A stretch of DNA of 35,757 bases, taken from Acidobacteriaceae bacterium (lineage in GTDB: Bacteria > Acidobacteriota > Terriglobia > Terriglobales > Acidobacteriaceae). Shown in pieces: positions 17,605 through 24,829 of this stretch. Made by a program: the position numbers and the translations under genes. The first letter of the stretch is position 1. Each line of letters opens with the position of its first letter. The notes under the pieces are model-generated. The model did no database searches. It had not been told where the DNA came from and saw only the letters and a program-made list of their open reading frames with translations. The stretch lies in NCBI GenBank assembly GCA_003152195.1, contig PLZN01000623.1, positions 11,779-47,535 on the forward strand, in the 5' to 3' direction.

Positions 17605-18426
17605 ATGAGTCTTCGATTCGACGGAAAAGTCGCTCTTATCACCGGCGGTGCGATGGGAATTGGTGCGGCGTCTGCGAAGAAGTTTTGCGAGCTAGGCGCT
17701 TCTGTCGCAATCCTGGACCGCGACGCAGAGGCTGGGCAGGCGACCGTCAATGCACTGTCAAAGGCAGGGCATACGGCAACCTTTCACATCTGTGACGTCA
17801 GTAGCGAATCCAGCGTAAGAGACGCAGTCAACGAAGCGGTACAGCTTCATGGCGCCGTTCATGTACTCGTAAGCAATGCGGGAATTCAGCGCTATGGAGA
17901 CGTGGTGAATACCAGTTCAAGTGTCTGGGACGAGATATTCGATGTCCACGTAAAGGGCTGCTTTTATGCAACAAAGTTTGCTATTCCAGCGATGATTCGA
18001 TCCGGCGGAGGGTCGATCGTCATCGTCGCATCTACGCAGAGTTTTACTGCGATTGTAAGTTCCGCCGCGTATGTCGCGGCGAAGCATGCACTGCTAGGCA
18101 TCACCCGTTCAATCGGACTGGATTATGCGCGCCAGAACATCCGTGCCAACTGTGTTTGTCCTGGGACCATCGATACGCCGATGTTACGCCAGGCGGCAGC
18201 CTTAGCGGCGGCGCCCAATGAGGTGATTGATATCTGCAGCCGAATGCACGCGATGGGAAGAATTGGAAACCCAGAGGAGGTCGCGAATGCAATCGCGTTC
18301 CTGGCGAGCGACTGGGCATCCTTCATTACGGGAACGTCTCTCATCGTCGATGGTGGCCTGCTAATTCCGACTGGCGGCATGGGCCTCCAGGAAAGTGGCA
18401 TCGCGACGACAGGAGATAGGAAATGA
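17605..18426 (+). CDS. SDR-family NAD(P)-dependent oxidoreductase
   Basis: The track starts at a GTG (17593) that overlaps the only Shine-Dalgarno (AGGGAG); the ATG at 17605 is the better start (273 residues, MSLRFDGKVALITGG). All classical SDR signatures are present: TGGAMGIG cofactor loop, an Asp after the second strand (ILDRDAEA) favouring NAD(H), NAGIQ, catalytic Ser in VASTQSF, and YVAAK as the Tyr-x-x-x-Lys pair. CPGTIDTPM and the C-terminal ITGTSLIVDGG close the fold. This classical 250-275-residue type oxidises or reduces sugars, polyols or sugar acids. With a UxuA-like dehydratase in the same operon, a fructuronate/mannonate or aldose dehydrogenase role is reasonable but not shown. 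Confidence 0.93.
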   Translation: MSLRFDGKVALITGGAMGIGAASAKKFCELGASVAILDRDAEAGQATVNALSKAGHTATFHICDVSSESSVRDAVNEAVQLHGAVHVLVSNAGIQRYGDVVNTSSSVWDEIFDVHVKGCFYATKFAIPAMIRSGGGSIVIVASTQSFTAIVSSAAYVAAKHALLGITRSIGLDYARQNIRANCVCPGTIDTPMLRQAAALAAAPNEVIDICSRMHAMGRIGNPEEVANAIAFLASDWASFITGTSLIVDGGLLIPTGGMGLQESGIATTGDRK

Positions 18427-18483
18427 TAGTTGGCAGATTGACAGACGATGTTGCACGTACTTCACGTTAAGGGAGAGATCGCT

Positions 18484-18516
18484 ATGAATCTCCGCCCTGA
18501 CGGTGACTACCTCTGA
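18484..18516 (+). other. Ten-codon mini-ORF with strong RBS, overlapping the next start (TGATG)
   Basis: AAGGGAGAG precedes an ATG at 18484 at ideal spacing. The frame encodes MNLRPDGDYL and ends in a TGA (18514-18516) whose A is the first base of the mutarotase-like ATG. It could be a translational-coupling leader, or the original N-terminus of that gene separated by a frameshift. Confidence 0.35.
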
Positions 18517-19721
18517 TGCCGGCTTCTGAATCCGTTCGTTGGAAGGGGCGCAATGCCACGCGGCTGACAAATGGCGTTGTCGAGCTGATCGCTCTGACGG
18601 GCGGTGGGCATCTTGCCGGGCTACGGTTTTTAGAGGCGGATGGGCGCTCGTCTCAGAACGTATTGTGGGAAGCGCCATGAGCAACATACGATCCGGTACC
18701 AGGTCCGTCGGAAGAACTGCTGCAGATGTATGGGCCCGCAAGTGTAAGTAAGTTCATGGCCGGGTATACCGGGCATTCTCTTTGTTTGGATTATTTCGGC
18801 GAGCCATCTGCCGAGGAAGCCGCCTCGGGTCTTGGCCTGCACGGGGAGACGCCTGTCGCCCAGTGGAACGTGACCAGCCCCACCCAGGTGGAAAGGCCCT
18901 ATTGCCGGTGGAATGTACGGTTGCCAGCAGCGCAACTGACGTTCGAAAGGGAAGTTCGGTTGGGAGAGGGAGAAAGCGTGGTCTACGTGCAGGAAACCGT
19001 CAGCAATGAGCGCGACGTCGACCACGCTTGCGATTGGGTTCAACATGCCACGTTTGGTCCACCATTCTTGAAGGAAGGTGAAAGTACCTTAATCGCTTCC
19101 GCACGACGTGGAATTACCTGGCCACTGGGCTATGAGAATGCTTCGCTGCTTGCGAATGATCGCGAATTCGTCTGGCCGTATGCACCGTGCGAGGGTGTCG
19201 AAGGGGCTACCGACCTCAGACAGCCATTCGGTACAAGAGGTCGCGGTTTTGTGGCCGGCGTCCAGCTTGATCCCGGACGAGAGATGGAATACTTGTTGGC
19301 TGTGAATTGGAAACTGCGGCTGGGCATGGGCTATTGTTTCCGTCGGCAAGACTTTCCCTGGATGACCGTTTGGGAGGAGAACTTTGCCCGGCAGGGCACC
19401 CCCTGGAACGGCAGAACGCAGGCGCGCGGGATGGAATTCGGCACGACACCGCTGCCACTGGGCCGCGAAGAGACTTTTCGCCGCGGACATGTATTCGATA
19501 TGCCGAGCTGGTGTGTCATCCCCGCAGGCGCCGAACGAACAGCTCGGTACGCAATCTTTCTCTTTGCCGTTCCTCCTCAAATTCACTCCATTCAAAATGT
19601 CGCAACGGAGGCCGACGCCGTGGTCCTCTTTGATGAGCATTCACAACCAGCCATCTCGATCCCGGCGCATGGATGTGAAAAGTTTCTATCGAAAAGCGAC
19701 TTTAAGTTTCCCACGGCCTGA
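18516..19721 (+). pseudogene. Galactose-mutarotase-like protein gene interrupted by in-frame TGA
   Basis: Reading from the ATG at 18516 gives MPASESVRWKGRNATRL... to VLWEAP and then a TGA at 18678-18680. The same frame continues without a break as ATYDPVPGPSEELLQ into the track ORF that starts at 18726. The upstream part contains LIALTGGGHLAGLRFLE, a typical start of this mutarotase-like family, and the downstream part has VQHATFGPPFL, GLTWPLGYEN-like (GITWPLGYEN) and WNGRTQARGMEFGT motifs. The family normally has Trp after LWE-x-P, so the TGA most simply arose from TGG. Restored length would be 401 residues. It could be a recent pseudogene, a sequencing error, or yield only the 331-residue product from the ATG at 18726. 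Intact members would be cytosolic beta-sandwich proteins that bind or epimerise aldoses. Confidence 0.75.
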
Positions 19722-19788
19722 TGCTTGGGGCCTGGACACCTTCGTTCCATCGAGACGTATGCAAGCCAAGAAAGGACTTGGGTAAATT

Positions 19789-20895
19789 ATGAAGATCGGC
19801 TTAGGTCTCTATCGTCATATGCTGTCGCGTGATTATTACGACTTCGCACGACAGGCTGGATGCACTCATACTGTGATCCATTTGGTGGATTACTTCCGGC
19901 AAAGCTCGACTAATCCTCGTAACAATCAGCCGACAGGTGGCAAATACGAGCCCTGGGGAGTGGCAGGCGATCCTGAAAGTTTGTGGACCACGAGCGAGCT
20001 ATTGAAGATACGTCGAGAGATCGAAGATGCCGGTCTGGTTTTGGCCGCGATCGAGAATATTGACCCAGCATTCTGGTACGACATTTTGCTGGATGGCCCC
20101 AAGCGCTCTAAGCAAATTGAGAATATAAAAAACATCGTTCGTCGCATGGGAGAAGCAGCCATCCCCGTTCTTGGCTATAACTTCAGCATCGGCGGGGTCT
20201 GTGGCCGTATATCCGGACCATTGGGACGGGGAGGGGCCATAACAGTTGGAATGGATGGTCCCGTTGACGATATGCCCATTCCGAATGGAACGGTGTGGAA
20301 TATGGTCTATGACCAACATGCTGCACCGGGCAGCTTACCGTCCATCACCCGTGAAGAACTTTGGCGCAGGCTGGAAGGGTTTCTGGAAGAGCTCGTCCCC
20401 GTGGCCGAACAAGCGGGAGTGCGGCTCGCTGCACATCCGGATGATCCACCCATGCCCACGATGCGGCAGCAGCCTCGGCTTGTCTATCAGCCCGGTATGT
20501 ATCAAAGGTTATTGGATATCGTGCCCAGCAAATCAAATCAGCTGGAGCTTTGCGTGGGCACGTTGGGTGAGATGACGGAAGGTGATGTCTATGATGCAGT
20601 AGACCAATACAGTAAACAGGGAAAGATTGCGTACATTCATCTCCGGAATGTTGTTGGGAAAGTTCCGTTTTACCGCGAAACCTTCATCGACGAGGGCGAC
20701 GTCGACATGATTCGCATTTTGTCTATCTTGAAAAACAATAACTTCGATGGGGTAATCCTTCCAGATCACACGCCCCAGATGACCTGTTCCGCCCCGTGGC
20801 ACGCGGGCATGGCGCACACAATCGGTTTCGTCGAGGCCGCCCTGGCAGGGCTTGGGAAGCAAACGGCAGCACGAGGGGTCGGGCAACATTCCTGA
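19789..20895 (+). CDS. UxuA-like mannonate dehydratase family protein
   Basis: This 368-residue TIM-barrel protein carries the metal-site motifs of mannonate dehydratase in order: LAAHPDDPP, ELCVGTLGEM (Cys ligand), YIHLRNV (His) and ILPDHTPQM (Asp/His). UxuA removes water from D-mannonate to give 2-keto-3-deoxygluconate in hexuronate breakdown, and E. coli UxuA is slightly longer (about 394 residues). The N-terminal part (KIGLGLYRHMLSRDYYDFARQAGCTHTVIH) is less like E. coli and nearer to sugar-isomerase-type barrels, so the substrate may be another aldonate. There is no signal peptide. AAAGGA lies 12 bases before the ATG. It is the last gene of the RraA-SDR-mutarotase operon and converges on the next GH38-like gene. 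The family call is firm; the specific substrate is not. Confidence 0.85.
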   Translation: MKIGLGLYRHMLSRDYYDFARQAGCTHTVIHLVDYFRQSSTNPRNNQPTGGKYEPWGVAGDPESLWTTSELLKIRREIEDAGLVLAAIENIDPAFWYDILLDGPKRSKQIENIKNIVRRMGEAAIPVLGYNFSIGGVCGRISGPLGRGGAITVGMDGPVDDMPIPNGTVWNMVYDQHAAPGSLPSITREELWRRLEGFLEELVPVAEQAGVRLAAHPDDPPMPTMRQQPRLVYQPGMYQRLLDIVPSKSNQLELCVGTLGEMTEGDVYDAVDQYSKQGKIAYIHLRNVVGKVPFYRETFIDEGDVDMIRILSILKNNNFDGVILPDHTPQMTCSAPWHAGMAHTIGFVEAALAGLGKQTAARGVGQHS

Positions 20896-20990
20896 CCGGT
20901 ATGCGGCCGCCAACACGGTGTTTGGCACGGTCGAGCTCATCGGGAGGCACCGGTTGAGCGGAAGTGCCATCACTCAGGCCTCGGCTTCGA

Positions 20991-23660
20991 TCAGAGAATC
21001 TCGAAGGTATTGGCCTTCCAAGGATGAAGCCCAAACTTCAATTTGTTGCCCGACGAAGAGACGTCCGCGACCTTTGTTCCCAGCAAGTTGGTTTCTGACG
21101 CACTGGCCACCGGAATGTCGAGCTGAACTGACGCCTCCCCGCCGCTGCCCCCGATTTCCAGCGTTCTGAGTTCGAAGCCCCCACTTTCTTTCTTGCGAAA
21201 GACCAGCAGATGTGCGCTTTCCGGAGTCACGTTGACGAAGCTTTTTTCCGGGGAAAGGCTCCCGCTCCTAGGCTGGTCCACAACCGTGACGAGCTTTTGG
21301 CTGAATTCATCGGCAGCCCGCGCTCGATCCGAATTGCTGAAACTATTGCCGTGAGGTCGCAATAGATGGCGATACTCGGAATAACGCGGCCAACCATATT
21401 CATGAGAGTAAAAGGACTCCCACTCCCGCATTACAAGGTTAGAGAACGTACCGTCACCATCGCGCTTGAAGTATTGGGTTCCAGGATGCAATACCAGGAG
21501 CCCGCTGTCTTTTCCTATCAAATCAACGAATGTGCGCCCCTGAAATACCTGCTGCTTGGTGGCTTCAATACCAAGGGGGAAATCGCGAATGACCGAGGTG
21601 GTTTGGAAGTTAGGCGCGAAAGTTAGCCAGTAACCTTCCTTGATCTCGACCGGGAAGTGATCCTTAGGGTCGTAGGCGTCAATGGCGGGCGGGATTTCTG
21701 CGAGTACTCTGCTGGTTACTTCCACCCAAGGTAAGTCTGCATACAGGGAGATCCACGTCTCGAAGGCCAGAAGAGGCCACTCGTGATGCGTTTTGAGCGT
21801 AGCGCGAAGCGGGCCTTTGTCGATCCAGGTGTAAGTGGCCTTCGACGTGGAGCTATCGTAAGACTTCGGAATGGGTATCTGGTGTTCCCATGGCGCCCCG
21901 GGCGCGTTGCCGAATAGGCAGTAGCCCTGATTGGGCGTTCCCTTGAAAAGTGGAAACGCACCGTTCCCGCTTCTCAACATCTCCTGACCTGTCCCCTTGT
22001 CGAACAGGCTGGCGATTGCGCCATGGTCCTGGTCCAACCTGATCTTCAAATGGCTGTTCTCGAGTGCGAATTGCTGCTCGTCGATCATGAGGTCCGTATT
22101 GGGTTCTTTAACAGCGTCGGACCCGAACACAAGATAGTAGGTGTCATATCCGAGGCTGGGAACTTTTTCGGCGACGAACGAAACTTCGGCAACCAGCAGG
22201 TCCCCCTGGCCATTCTTATGGCTCTCCATAATCTGGGAAAGCGCCACGCGGCCGGAGCGGTGCTTCACGACGATGTCTTTCACGTTTTCAGGTATCGGAT
22301 AGATTCGTCCCGTTGTTGCTATACCCGTCCGCTCCCACGCACATGGATTAAAGACGGTAACAGCGAGTTGACTCTGTTTGCCTTGTTCCGAGTTGATGCG
22401 ACGAGCAATGTGACGAATAGAGGCGTCCAGCACATCGCCTCCTTGCTTGTTCGATTGATCGAGGTGGTCATAGCCGATCGAACCCCAGGTCAAATTATGG
22501 TAGTCCTCGATACGATCGAGAGGCGCCATCCGGTCGCCCTGCCAGCGGGAGTATTCACAGAGTGCTACGTCGTGGCTCTGAGAAGTAAGCAGGTGTTTCC
22601 ATGCAGTCTCCATAGCCCGCGACTGGTTCGGCGCACCGAGACTGAAGGCAATCGCATCAAAGCGTTCCGCTGCTAGAAGAGTTGCTTCCACCTTGCGATC
22701 CATAATGCGCAGTTGATCGCCACCTAGTCCCCACGTGAGCAGCTTGCGCCATGCATCCATGTCGAAGTAAACGGCTTTGGTGGAGGAGGGGCCGTACTTG
22801 TCCAGATACTCTTTCAGAGTGACAAATTCGACTGGAGAATCCTCCGCCACCTTCGCATACTTTTTGGACGTCTCCAGGTAGGCGGGACTCTCAGGCCGAT
22901 CCCAGCCGAACTCTTCCCAGGTGAAGATGAGAGGCTTGCCCAACGCACGCAGTTTCTTAAACTCTTCAGAAGAGGCGAGGGTCTTGATATCGGGTGAATA
23001 GCCAAAAAGTCCGTTCCTGGGCGTGCTCGGAACCCTGCTCCCATCCATTCCTTGCCACTCAAAGGAATTGACTTCCAGGTGGGGGACGCCGGCCTTTCCC
23101 CACGTGTCTACTTGTGAGAGGCTGGCATAGCGATAGCCTGCTCCAAGTACGATCTGCGGAATCTGGGGATGAGAGAATTCCTCCTCGTCGAGGAAGGTGA
23201 CCATCTCATAATCAAGCGCTTTGAGGATCGTGCTACGTCCATAGACGATCTGACGAATGTTCGACTCGCCGCTGAACATCGTCCCTAATGGCTGGCCGTA
23301 GGTACCACCGATCAACTCAATTTTCCCCGCGGCAAGATACGGCTTTAACCGGTCGGCGATCTCGGGGAACTTTTCCGCCATGAATTCATAAGCCCGCGCG
23401 TCCCACTCGATGCATGTCTTGACATGGGGTGCGAGATCCGCCATTCCCATAGCGTCGATCGCCGAAAGGACGCACGACTCGATGCCCAACTGCCAGCCGA
23501 TGCCGGTATAGCTCCAGTGGTTACACAACGCGACGCAAAAGCTATCCGCGGTTTGAGTTGTCGCCGCCAAAAGGTGGTCGGGCAACTTAAGAAAGGCTGC
23601 ACTGGCACCACAAAGCAAACCAGTCTTGACGAAGTTTCTGCGATTTAGGCGATTGTTCAA
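20991..23660 (-). CDS. Tat-exported divergent GH38-like protein
   Basis: This 889-residue protein starts at a TTG (23660) preceded by GGAG at 9 bases. Its Tat signal is LNRRNFVKTG, followed by a hydrophobic stretch. GH38 features are recognisable: GKIELIGGTYGQPLGTMFSGE, then FLDEEEFSHPQIPQIVLGAGY, where family members have the D-x-FG-x-x-x-x-LPQIL nucleophile loop. TSQSHDVALCEYS near residue 362 corresponds to the metal-binding QFHD motif. Beta domains follow (FNPCAWERTGI, LGYDTYYLVF, GAIASLFDKGTG). At the N-terminus, where H-x-H/N-x-D is expected, the sequence reads CNHWSYTGIGW, so one metal ligand appears lost or moved. It lies opposite the rest of the operon and divergent from the PhyH gene, sharing an operator-like dyad with it. 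Catalytic activity is therefore uncertain. Confidence 0.8.
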   Translation of the reverse strand: MNNRLNRRNFVKTGLLCGASAAFLKLPDHLLAATTQTADSFCVALCNHWSYTGIGWQLGIESCVLSAIDAMGMADLAPHVKTCIEWDARAYEFMAEKFPEIADRLKPYLAAGKIELIGGTYGQPLGTMFSGESNIRQIVYGRSTILKALDYEMVTFLDEEEFSHPQIPQIVLGAGYRYASLSQVDTWGKAGVPHLEVNSFEWQGMDGSRVPSTPRNGLFGYSPDIKTLASSEEFKKLRALGKPLIFTWEEFGWDRPESPAYLETSKKYAKVAEDSPVEFVTLKEYLDKYGPSSTKAVYFDMDAWRKLLTWGLGGDQLRIMDRKVEATLLAAERFDAIAFSLGAPNQSRAMETAWKHLLTSQSHDVALCEYSRWQGDRMAPLDRIEDYHNLTWGSIGYDHLDQSNKQGGDVLDASIRHIARRINSEQGKQSQLAVTVFNPCAWERTGIATTGRIYPIPENVKDIVVKHRSGRVALSQIMESHKNGQGDLLVAEVSFVAEKVPSLGYDTYYLVFGSDAVKEPNTDLMIDEQQFALENSHLKIRLDQDHGAIASLFDKGTGQEMLRSGNGAFPLFKGTPNQGYCLFGNAPGAPWEHQIPIPKSYDSSTSKATYTWIDKGPLRATLKTHHEWPLLAFETWISLYADLPWVEVTSRVLAEIPPAIDAYDPKDHFPVEIKEGYWLTFAPNFQTTSVIRDFPLGIEATKQQVFQGRTFVDLIGKDSGLLVLHPGTQYFKRDGDGTFSNLVMREWESFYSHEYGWPRYSEYRHLLRPHGNSFSNSDRARAADEFSQKLVTVVDQPRSGSLSPEKSFVNVTPESAHLLVFRKKESGGFELRTLEIGGSGGEASVQLDIPVASASETNLLGTKVADVSSSGNKLKFGLHPWKANTFEIL

Positions 23661-23820
23661 GGGTGAAATCTCCAGTCTGATCCCAGGCTCCCCGCCGGAA
23701 GCCTGAGGCTACTTAACGCAGATGGACTTAGCGTTCGGACTTACAATCGATGAACAATGAGAAAGTCAAAAAATAAACTCTAACTAGATTCCAGCTTAGT
23801 CCGACCAAATCGGTTTCACG

Positions 23821-23836
23821 CCCAGTGTTCACTGGG
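23821..23836. repeat. Palindrome CCCAGTG-TT-CACTGGG
   Basis: This perfect 7-bp dyad with a 2-base centre overlaps the left half of the TGTTCA-N6-TGAACA site. It is not repeated at the 27253 site, so it may be a second protein-binding site or a hairpin unique to this promoter region. Confidence 0.45.
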
Positions 23837-23843
23837 TTGAACA
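23826..23843. promoter_or_regulatory. Operator-like dyad TGTTCA-N6-TGAACA in divergent promoter region
   Basis: TGTTCA-CTGGGT-TGAACA has perfect 6-bp arms. Its reverse complement differs from the site at 27253-27270 at one of 18 positions, including the central bases. It lies between the divergent GH38-like (minus) and PhyH (plus) genes, 89 bases upstream of the PhyH ATG. The match with the second divergent region strongly suggests a shared regulator. Confidence 0.6.
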
Positions 23844-23932
23844 TCGCGATGTGGGTCTCTGGAGGGATGTTAGTATAAAGAGTAGGACATTCCTTTGCGT
23901 GGCGTTGGGCAATTGACTTTGGGGGTTCTTTC

Positions 23933-24784
23933 ATGATCGAGAGCGCAACCAAGCTAAGCGCGCAACAGGCGCAATTCTACGACAAGAACGGGTATTTGTT
24001 TCCCATTCGCGTTTTTGACGATGCCGAGACGGCGGAGTTTCGCCAGCGGTTTGACGACTACACCCTGGAAAATCAAGAGCGCTTGAAGGGGTTAATCCCG
24101 CGTGAGCGGCGGGCCGTTTACGCTCTGACCCATCTGCTGCTTCCTTGGGTACACAAGATGGTGTCTCATCCGAGGGTGTTGGATGCGGTGGAAGGCGCCA
24201 TCGGTCCTAATATTCTCGTGTGGGAGTCTGCCTGGTTTGTTAAATTCGCCCGCGACCCAGCGTTCGTGTCCTGGCATCAGGACGGCGCATATTGGGGTTT
24301 GAAGCCACCAGAAGTGACGACTGCCTGGATAGCGCTTTCTGAAAGCACTCTGGGAAATGGCTGCATGCAGGTCATGCCGGGAACACAGAACCTACAGCTG
24401 TTGCAACACGACACCTACGATAAAGACAACGCATTGTCGCGTGGCCAGGAGATTGCTTTGGGTAATGTGGACGAGGCCAATGCCGTAAGCATGAGCCTCG
24501 CTGCCGGTGAAATGTCGCTGCACCATATCGGAATCGCACACGGTTCCAAGGCAAATACCTCAGATCGTCCCCGGATTGGCATCGCCATCCGCTACATTGC
24601 CCCAGAAGTTGTCCAGGATGGCTCTGAGCGCCAGATTGTTCAACTGGTGCGCGGCAAGGATGAACATGGCCACTTCGAAATAGTCGAGGCGCCGGCGGAG
24701 GGAATCAGCTCGATAGGGACGTGGGAGGAAGCCCGCAAAAGGATTATGAAGAACATTCTCGCAGGAGTGGTGCCAACCAACTGA
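23933..24784 (+). CDS. PhyH-family Fe(II)/2-oxoglutarate-dependent dioxygenase
   Basis: This 283-residue cytoplasmic protein is of normal PhyH length. The iron facial triad is visible: WHQDGAYW gives the H-x-D pair near residue 115 and HHIGIAHGS supplies the distal His near residue 203. The 2-oxoglutarate-binding Arg is in SDRPRIGIAIRY. N-terminal LSAQQAQFYDKNGYLFPIRVF is the typical opening. Such enzymes hydroxylate or demethylate small molecules. In a sugar locus it may open or demethylate a modified sugar, lipid or aromatic substituent, but nothing in the sequence fixes this. GGGGG lies before the ATG at 23933. It converges on the glycosidase gene at 24830 with only 45 bases between the stops. 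Confidence 0.9.
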   Translation: MIESATKLSAQQAQFYDKNGYLFPIRVFDDAETAEFRQRFDDYTLENQERLKGLIPRERRAVYALTHLLLPWVHKMVSHPRVLDAVEGAIGPNILVWESAWFVKFARDPAFVSWHQDGAYWGLKPPEVTTAWIALSESTLGNGCMQVMPGTQNLQLLQHDTYDKDNALSRGQEIALGNVDEANAVSMSLAAGEMSLHHIGIAHGSKANTSDRPRIGIAIRYIAPEVVQDGSERQIVQLVRGKDEHGHFEIVEAPAEGISSIGTWEEARKRIMKNILAGVVPTN

Positions 24785-24829
24785 ATCCTGAGACCGATCG
24801 CACGACATTCCGATATCCTCAAAACCTGA

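Noticed and set aside
18678-18680. TGA as a selenocysteine codon
   Set aside because: The family has Trp, not Cys, at this place, and no SECIS-like hairpin directly follows.
19384-19785. 133-aa ORF overlapping the mutarotase-like gene
   Set aside because: It is a +1 frame shadow with Arg/Pro/Ser-rich composition.
23661-23932. Small gene between the GH38-like and PhyH genes
   Set aside because: The minus-strand 74-aa ORF lacks a ribosome binding site and covers the operator-like palindromes.
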